Part shown: in pieces, positions 58,337 to 64,000 of the stretch
Numbering within the stretch: the stretch's first letter is position 1
How the letters are laid out: every line of letters starts with the position of its first letter
Assembly (NCBI GenBank): GCA_030690365.1
Contig: JAUYGX010000010.1
Span: 1 to 64,000 of the forward strand
Source of the DNA: Bacteroidales bacterium
GTDB taxonomy: Bacteria; Bacteroidota; Bacteroidia; Bacteroidales; F082
Reading direction: 5' to 3'
DNA: 64,000 nucleotides
The notes under the pieces: generated by a model
The model's input: only the letters and a program-made list of their open reading frames with translations
The model's database searches: none
Told to the model about the DNA's origin: nothing
Made by a program: the position numbers and the translations under genes

Positions 58337-59452
58337 TGTTCCTGCAATACCATCTGCAAATAGTTTCCCCAATTTTGTGAGCCGATAGGTGTTGCCTTGC
58401 CTGATGGCTTTGTTTTGTTGAACAAATGGTTGAATATCCAATTCGAAACCGGTTTTAAACTTACTTCCAAATACATTTAAAATATGTTCGGTATCGCAGC
58501 CCCATGAAGTGCGTAAACTGGTCATTATATATTCGTTATATTGCTGATCTACCGAAAGAATTTCCTTTTCAAGTACCAGATGGTCCACCGTAGGAGCTTC
58601 ACAATAGGCTTTCATGTTTTTTACATTCCATTGTCGGGTAATCCCGTTAAATGAATGTGCCGAGGGTCCAAGGCCCAAATAATGGCCGCCAAGCCAGTAT
58701 ATGCTATTGTGTTTTGAATAGTATCCCTCTTTGGCAAAATTCGAAATCTCATAATGGATATATCCATGCTTTTCAGTTTCCTCGAGTAAAATTTCAAAAT
58801 GTTGTACAGTTTGATCTTCTTCTGTGGAAGCTGTTTTCTTTTTATTAATCAGAACATCAAGATTTGTTCCTGGCTCCACTGTGAGCGCATAAGATGAAAG
58901 GTGAGGCAGTTTATAATCGAAAAATATCTGTAGGTTTTTTTTCCACTTTTCGTCCGTAAGTGTAGGAATGCCATAAATTAAATCGATGGTCATATTGTTA
59001 TACCCCAGGTTTAACGCGTTTTCGATGGCGTTTCTGGCCTGTGAAGATCCGTGCGCACGGTTTAAGTATTCGAGATCGTCATCAAAAAAACTTTGAATAC
59101 CAATGCTAAATCTGTTGACCGGCGTTTCATCTTTCAATCTTTTCAGATAGTCAGGTGACAGGTCATCAGGGTTGGCTTCAAGTGTAATTTCAACTTCTTC
59201 AATAACCTGATAATGAGATTTTATGGTGTTTATTAATTCATTAATTTCTGTGGGATCAAGTATAGTTGGGGTGCCACCTCCAAAATAAATGGTATTTACC
59301 CATTGGTCATTCAAATAGCTGGTGCGGAGTTCAATCTCCTTCTTTAGGGCCAAAAGAAACGACTGTTTGTACTTTTGTGAAATGACCGTATAGAAGTTAC
59401 AATAGTGACATTTTTTGCGACAAAATGGTATATGGATATAGATTCCGGCCAT
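58319..59452 (-). CDS. hemW: Radical SAM heme chaperone HemW
   Basis: The 377-residue protein has IPFCRKKCHYCNFYTV (CxxxCxxC cluster site), FGGGTPTILD, and the GIQSFFDDDLEYLNRAHGSSQA segment shared by HemN/HemW. The C-terminal HemN_C domain is present (VDQQYNEYIMTSLRTSWG). Members of this size without the HemN Cys extension are HemW, which binds heme and delivers it to membrane proteins; they are not coproporphyrinogen oxidase. Single gene. Confidence 0.92.
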   Translation of the reverse strand: MAGIYIHIPFCRKKCHYCNFYTVISQKYKQSFLLALKKEIELRTSYLNDQWVNTIYFGGGTPTILDPTEINELINTIKSHYQVIEEVEITLEANPDDLSPDYLKRLKDETPVNRFSIGIQSFFDDDLEYLNRAHGSSQARNAIENALNLGYNNMTIDLIYGIPTLTDEKWKKNLQIFFDYKLPHLSSYALTVEPGTNLDVLINKKKTASTEEDQTVQHFEILLEETEKHGYIHYEISNFAKEGYYSKHNSIYWLGGHYLGLGPSAHSFNGITRQWNVKNMKAYCEAPTVDHLVLEKEILSVDQQYNEYIMTSLRTSWGCDTEHILNVFGSKFKTGFELDIQPFVQQNKAIRQGNTYRLTKLGKLFADGIAGTLFRGF

Positions 59453-59569
59453 GATTAGATTATCTGATTTTTTGCAAAATAACTAATAAAGCTGGTTTCA
59501 AGCTCTCGTTTTATTGAATTGACACCGATAATTTAAAGGGATAGAAAATACCTGTTGGTATTCAGTGTT

Positions 59570-60190
59570 TTAAATAAAATTTTCAAGTCGTTCTTCATGC
59601 GGAGCGAGCGGTTTTTCTAAAAAAATGGTCGTTTTGGCCTGTGCTTTTACTTTCTCAACTTCTGGATTGTTAGCATAGTAATCTATGTAAATATAGATAT
59701 GTTCTCTCGTGGAGACCACATTCCCCTTCGGATCTGAAAATTCGTATGTAAACTTGTTTTTTGGGATTTCAATGTCGGGATAGTGCCTTAAAAGCTGGTC
59801 TAAAACCTTTTGTTTTTCTTTATCTGAGATCAGTGATTCGGCGCTCACTTTGGTTGTAGCAAAAAAGAACACGTCGTTCAGAAAGTGAAATTGCAATAAA
59901 AGCGAAAATTTTTCCACATGCTTTTTGTAGTAATAAATCGTGTGGCCTGGTATTTTTTCTTCATGATTTGAAATATACGATACTTCACCAACCTGTTTTG
60001 AAAGTTTTTTTGACTGAATTTCATTCAAACCCAAACCCTGATAGGTAATTTTATATTGAGTTTGAAGTGTTGCTTTTTTATTAAAAACGTTCTTTAGATC
60101 GTCAAGAGATTGAATAGGATTTTCCCGTTCGTAAAACGAAGCATTTTTAGTAACGGGTTTCTTTATTTGTTTACGAAAAAAAGAGAACAT
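59570..60190 (-). CDS. Hypothetical protein
   Basis: The 206-residue product starts MFSFFRKQIKKPVTKNASFY and has no signal peptide or membrane helix. It is a mixed alpha/beta protein (IPGHTIYYYKKHVEKFSLLLQFHFLNDVFFFATTK). I recognise no family. It is transcribed with the flippase gene upstream (96 bases apart). Confidence 0.65.
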   Translation of the reverse strand: MFSFFRKQIKKPVTKNASFYERENPIQSLDDLKNVFNKKATLQTQYKITYQGLGLNEIQSKKLSKQVGEVSYISNHEEKIPGHTIYYYKKHVEKFSLLLQFHFLNDVFFFATTKVSAESLISDKEKQKVLDQLLRHYPDIEIPKNKFTYEFSDPKGNVVSTREHIYIYIDYYANNPEVEKVKAQAKTTIFLEKPLAPHEERLENFI

Positions 60191-60286
60191 AGTTGAATTT
60201 TTATAGGTTTTCTACTGGCTGAATCTTTTTAATTTTCAGCCTTAATGGCTGCCCAAAGTTAAGCAATGATTTTGTATCCGTATATA

Positions 60287-61768
60287 TTATCCCGTATTAT
60301 TTTTACTGATACTGGTTTTCTTTACTTCCTTCAGATACGTGATTAATACAAACACCATCAAGAGAATGGTATTTAAGGTAAGCTGAAGGTAAGTTTCCAG
60401 TTGGTTGGTTTGTCTTGAAATATAGTAAATTCCCACTGCAAGTAACGTGTAAAAAACAATTTTTTTGTATTGATAATCGATGCGGTAAATTTGTCTTCCC
60501 CAAATAAATGAAACGACCATGATGATGAAATAACAGACAAAATTGGCCCAGGCCGCTCCAATGTAACCGTATTTTGGAATCCAGATAGCATTCAAAACAA
60601 TGGTGAGCACACTTCCTACCACCGCAATAATGGCTCCGTATAGGGTTTTGTTCGTAAGTTTATACCATACTGAAAGGTTGTAGAACACGCCCAGAAATAA
60701 TTTGGCTGCCAGTACAATGGGTACGATGCTTAAGCCTGCCCAAAATGCCGGGCCTATAAAGTATTTGAAAATACTTATATAAAGCATAACACCCAGGAAA
60801 ATGAACCAGCAAAAAATGACAAAATAAGTCATTACCTGGCTATAAATTTGCTTGGCATCCGACTTTTCGGATTCGGCAAAAAAGAATGGCTCTGCCGCAT
60901 ACCTGAACATCTGTATAAACAGCATCATAATAATGGCCAATTTATAGCTTGCACTGTAGATTCCAAGAAGTGCTTCAGATGTGGAGCTATCTGGCAGCAG
61001 ATATTTCAGCATGATTTTGTCAGCGACCTCGTTAATCATTCCCGATAAGGAAACCACTAAAATGGGCAAGCCATAGGCCAGCATTTTACGCAATAACGGC
61101 CAGTTAATGGATATTTTAAAAGTCGACAATTCAGGAATCAGCAGAGCCAGGGTGGCTAAACTTCCAAGTGTATTGGCGATAAATACAAAGGTTACCAGAT
61201 TTGTACTGCGGTAGATGGGCAATTCGTTTAGTTTTTCTCCAGCCAGTTTTGGAATTACCCACAAGAACAATATATTTAATGCGATGGTAATCAGCACGCT
61301 TAAAATGCGGATAGTTGAAAACCTCCTTGCCTTGTTTTGATAGCGCATCCGGGCAAAAGGAAGTGCTGTAAATGCGTCTACCCCAATGATGATTCCGATA
61401 TATAAAATGTATTCTTTATTGGAAGGATAATCGATTATTTGTGCTATAGGAGCTGTAAAAGCAACGATAATGGATATGAACAACACAGATGTTATTAACA
61501 AAGATGTGGCGGCCGTGTTAAACACTTCTTCTGGATTTTTACTCTTACTCACGTATCTGAAAAAAGAAGTTTCCATGCCATAAGTAAGCAGAACAAGCAA
61601 CAAGGCTACCCAGGAATATAAAACTGTGATTTGACCATATTCTGCCTGGTTGAAAACCATGATGGTATAAAAGGGGACAAGCAGGTAATTTAGAAATCGC
61701 GGAACCATCGTTCCAAGCCCGTAGATGGCCGTTTCCCCGGCCAGGCGTTTAATTGGGTTTACTGGCAT
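60287..61768 (-). CDS. Oligosaccharide flippase family (Wzx-like) membrane protein
   Basis: The start at the ATG 61768 gives 493 residues; a GTG two codons earlier is also possible. It begins with AGETAIYGLGTMVPRFLNYL, the usual entry of polysaccharide-biosynthesis flippases, and contains about 12-14 transmembrane helices to the end. Flippases of this group move lipid-linked sugars across the inner membrane. No glycosyltransferase is next to it, so the substrate is unknown. Confidence 0.9.
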   Translation of the reverse strand: MPVNPIKRLAGETAIYGLGTMVPRFLNYLLVPFYTIMVFNQAEYGQITVLYSWVALLLVLLTYGMETSFFRYVSKSKNPEEVFNTAATSLLITSVLFISIIVAFTAPIAQIIDYPSNKEYILYIGIIIGVDAFTALPFARMRYQNKARRFSTIRILSVLITIALNILFLWVIPKLAGEKLNELPIYRSTNLVTFVFIANTLGSLATLALLIPELSTFKISINWPLLRKMLAYGLPILVVSLSGMINEVADKIMLKYLLPDSSTSEALLGIYSASYKLAIIMMLFIQMFRYAAEPFFFAESEKSDAKQIYSQVMTYFVIFCWFIFLGVMLYISIFKYFIGPAFWAGLSIVPIVLAAKLFLGVFYNLSVWYKLTNKTLYGAIIAVVGSVLTIVLNAIWIPKYGYIGAAWANFVCYFIIMVVSFIWGRQIYRIDYQYKKIVFYTLLAVGIYYISRQTNQLETYLQLTLNTILLMVFVLITYLKEVKKTSISKNNTG

Positions 61769-61879
61769 TTTCACGGCTCAAATGTAGCTAAAAACACTTT
61801 GGGCTTCTATTGTATTTTTGAATAGATTTATATGCTTTTAAAAAGATCATTGTCTTTTACCAATCCAGAAAGTTTGCCA

Positions 61880-64000
61880 CTATATTTGTGGAAATGTGAG
61901 TGTAAAAGTAGTACCTTTTCCAGGATTTGAGGTAAAACGGATTTGTCCGTTATTTTCTAAAACGATGGATTTTACAATGGCAAGTCCCAATCCTGTTCCA
62001 CTTGTTTTGGTGGTAAAATAGGGTTTGAAAATGTTTTGCCGGGTGTCTAAATCCATGCCTTTTCCATTGTCGGCAATAGAAATGATCACCTGATCAGATT
62101 CTGTTGTACAGCGAATTGTTATTTCCTTCCGGGGTTGATTGGTGAACGACTGTACCGCGTTTTTAATCAGGTTGTTCATCACTCTGATCATGTCTTTTTC
62201 CACTGCTTTGATTTTACAATCGGGAGCGGTCTTATCAAGCTTGAAATTTATACCCTCCTGACTATCAAAAAGTGCTACCACACCATCCAATAATTCATTT
62301 ATTCGGATTTCCTCAATGGTTTTAGTGGGTGTAGAGGCAATTTCACCGAACATGTCGGCCACATTGTTTAGGGTTTCGATTTGCTCGATCAGTGATTTTG
62401 TAATAGACGCGATTTTCTGTGGGAAATCGGGCTGATGCTCCTGGTAGGCTTTGTCCAGATACTGTACATTCAGCTTCATAGGTGTGAGTGGATTTTTAAT
62501 CTCATGAGCAATCTGCCGGGCCATCTCACGCCAGGTACTTTCTCTTTCCGAATGTTTTAGTAATTCTGCGCTCACCTCCAATTTTTCGACCATGGAATTG
62601 TACTGATTGATTAATTGTCCGATTTCATCTTTGTTGTGCCAGTAGATTATTTTATTTGGTTTGTCGATTTGTATGGAGGCCATTCGTTGTTGAAGCATTA
62701 ACAAAGGTCGCGTTAAAATACGTGATATGATCAGTGTTAAAAGCGTACCAATAATTCCGATTAAAACTGCCAAATTGATAAAGGTGGCGAGCAAACCCGA
62801 ATATGTTTGTGTAACTTCTGTTTGTCGTGCAAAAAATGGCAGGTTAATAATGGCTTGTGGTTGATTTTCTGATAAAAACAAGGGAAGGTACGACGAATAA
62901 TACGTTAACGATCCTATTTTTTCCTCAGTAATATATGATGGCTGATGGTACAGAATAAGCGCCTGATAGGCTTCAGGATTAATCAGGTTTGAAAGCAATC
63001 CTTTTGTTTCCATCTCGGGTCGGGAAGTTGCCGCTAGCTTTCCTGTGGGTTCGTATAAGTTTATATCTGAAAAGAAAACCAGAGAGAATTTTTTAATTAA
63101 GACTTCCAGTTGGCTGTTTTCTTCCTCTGTAAACCGAATATCCTGCCCAAGTTTATGCTGTAATTCAATAAAAACGGAATAGGTCTTTTCTTCGAGCTGT
63201 TTTTTTGTTTCGTTGATTGAGTTGTTTTTCATGAAAAAAATGGTCACCAAGGCCAATAAAACAATAGTAAGGATAATGGTACCGGTTATAAACAATTGAA
63301 GTTTCGTCCTGAGCGAAACTGATTGTGAAACTCCACTTTTCGCGATCAAATTTATCAGATAATACAGCCCCGCTAACAATGAGAAAACCAAAAAAAGCAT
63401 TGAAAAAGGAAATAGAATCATATTGGTACTCTTGATAACCTGGCTCACAATAATCTTCTCCTCATCGGAAATTGGAACGATATAATGGCGGTATCCATGT
63501 GAAGTATAGAAAGATTCTTTGTCTGGCAGTGGCTCAGAATTGTATATAATTGGATAGTGGAAATCACCGAATTTGTAAAACAATGAACTGTTAAAATAGC
63601 GGGCGTAGGAAAGATTTTTGAGACTGTAAGCCTGGGCTCTTTGATCGATTAATAGTTCCGGGTAGCCAAGACCTTCGGGTACATAGGGTGCTACTATTTC
63701 GAGATAGATATTTTTTCCCCTGTTATCAGGTAGTTTAACAGTCAGAATACCCAGGTAATATATATTTTCTGTATGATTATCAATCAAGTACAAACTTGAG
63801 TCGATGGCATGCTTTCCAGATTGTAAGATAAGTTCATCAAAAAAGCTGTCACACGAAATCAAGTCTTTTTCATTCTGTATATCCAGATAATCCGTTGAAT
63901 CGCAAATCGTTATTTGTATATTGTATTTTTTAAAAGAGGATTGAAAATATTGATCTTTCAGGTATTGTTCAATGCGCTCCAAATCGGGTTCTGAATCCTT
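61880..64000 (-). CDS. NtrY-like sensor histidine kinase (5' end outside window)
   Basis: The frame is open to the right edge, so the start lies beyond it. Visible parts: an extracytoplasmic region, a helix MILFPFSMLFLVFSLLAGLY, a second sensor region between LFITGTIILTIVLLALVTIFF and INLAVLIGIIGTLLTLIISR, a HAMP linker, then HisKA with the phosphorylated His in QIAHEIKNPLTPMKLNVQYL, and the ATPase domain with NLIKNAVQSF (N box), IADNGKGM (G1) and TSGTGLGLAIVKS (G2). The HEIKNPLTP form is typical of NtrY-type kinases. A partner regulator is not in the window. Confidence 0.9.
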   Translation of the reverse strand, partial: KDSEPDLERIEQYLKDQYFQSSFKKYNIQITICDSTDYLDIQNEKDLISCDSFFDELILQSGKHAIDSSLYLIDNHTENIYYLGILTVKLPDNRGKNIYLEIVAPYVPEGLGYPELLIDQRAQAYSLKNLSYARYFNSSLFYKFGDFHYPIIYNSEPLPDKESFYTSHGYRHYIVPISDEEKIIVSQVIKSTNMILFPFSMLFLVFSLLAGLYYLINLIAKSGVSQSVSLRTKLQLFITGTIILTIVLLALVTIFFMKNNSINETKKQLEEKTYSVFIELQHKLGQDIRFTEEENSQLEVLIKKFSLVFFSDINLYEPTGKLAATSRPEMETKGLLSNLINPEAYQALILYHQPSYITEEKIGSLTYYSSYLPLFLSENQPQAIINLPFFARQTEVTQTYSGLLATFINLAVLIGIIGTLLTLIISRILTRPLLMLQQRMASIQIDKPNKIIYWHNKDEIGQLINQYNSMVEKLEVSAELLKHSERESTWREMARQIAHEIKNPLTPMKLNVQYLDKAYQEHQPDFPQKIASITKSLIEQIETLNNVADMFGEIASTPTKTIEEIRINELLDGVVALFDSQEGINFKLDKTAPDCKIKAVEKDMIRVMNNLIKNAVQSFTNQPRKEITIRCTTESDQVIISIADNGKGMDLDTRQNIFKPYFTTKTSGTGLGLAIVKSIVLENNGQIRFTSNPGKGTTFTLTFPQI

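Noticed and set aside
61768-61774. GTG start two codons before the flippase ATG
   Set aside because: Both are possible, but the ATG at 61768 is the stronger start and the protein begins at the same conserved helix.
1-64000. tRNA, rRNA or tmRNA genes
   Set aside because: I looked for TTCGAAT-type T-arms with matching acceptor stems and for rRNA signature strings and found none I could support; the palindrome TTGGATTCGAATCCAA at 18174 lacks a tRNA context.

Overview
This window is chromosomal DNA of a member of the Bacteroidota, most likely from the Bacteroidales/Marinilabiliales side of the phylum. The evidence is a subtilase carrying a type IX secretion C-terminal sorting domain, promoter boxes of the TAnnTTTG type, the purH-mreB-mreC-mreD arrangement, DUF4292/DUF3108-type envelope proteins, a split MutA/MutB methylmalonyl-CoA mutase, and a Bacteroidota-style lanthipeptide locus with a split LanB. 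No rRNA, tRNA, CRISPR array or classical transposase was recognised.

Layout. 1-10 kb: the tail of a UvrD-like helicase (cut by the window edge), a sirtuin, malate dehydrogenase, dUTPase, a run of envelope genes (TPR protein, DUF4292 lipoprotein, EnvC-like M23 protein) and a secreted subtilase. 10-18 kb: lipA-lipB, a GNAT-nitrilase fusion, an XPF/ERCC4-type nuclease and a SNF2 ATPase, followed by about 0.9 kb with no confident gene. 18.5-22.5 kb: the mutA-mutB operon with a good promoter and terminator. 22.8-32.6 kb: a class I lanthipeptide cluster on the minus strand, read as two precursor peptides, two LanC cyclases, LanB glutamylation and elimination subunits on separate genes, a C39-peptidase ABC exporter and an HlyD-type adaptor. 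33-38.7 kb: a DUF3108 protein, leuS and a VanX-like dipeptidase. 39-53 kb: radical SAM protein, FAD oxidoreductase, methyltransferase/MarR pair, YceI, mreDCB-purH, a FtsX/MacB-type permease, recJ, HdeD-like protein, lutB and rpiB. 53.8-64 kb: nadA, lipoproteins, a MORN-repeat protein, a PepSY-type membrane protein, hemW, a flippase and an NtrY-like sensor kinase cut by the right edge.

Two items stand out. First, leuS is interrupted, in frame, by about 305 codons placed in a loop of the CP1 editing domain. The insert contains a complete DUF559-type (PD-(D/E)xK) endonuclease domain, flanked by seven short G/C-rich palindromic repeats of two alternating kinds (about 36 bp each, one kind reading KVLPxGEDLGGV and the other [12 protein letters not shown]). 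It shows no intein splice motifs. It looks like a protein-tolerated mobile palindromic element carrying its own nuclease inside an essential aminoacyl-tRNA synthetase.

Second, the lanthipeptide locus combines class I (LanB/LanC) chemistry with a double-glycine leader and a C39 peptidase exporter, an arrangement more typical of class II. Its two precursors share an identical 26-residue leader but have different Cys-rich cores, one built on a 9-residue CC repeat. Each precursor is followed by its own hairpin terminator, which would hold enzyme expression below precursor expression.
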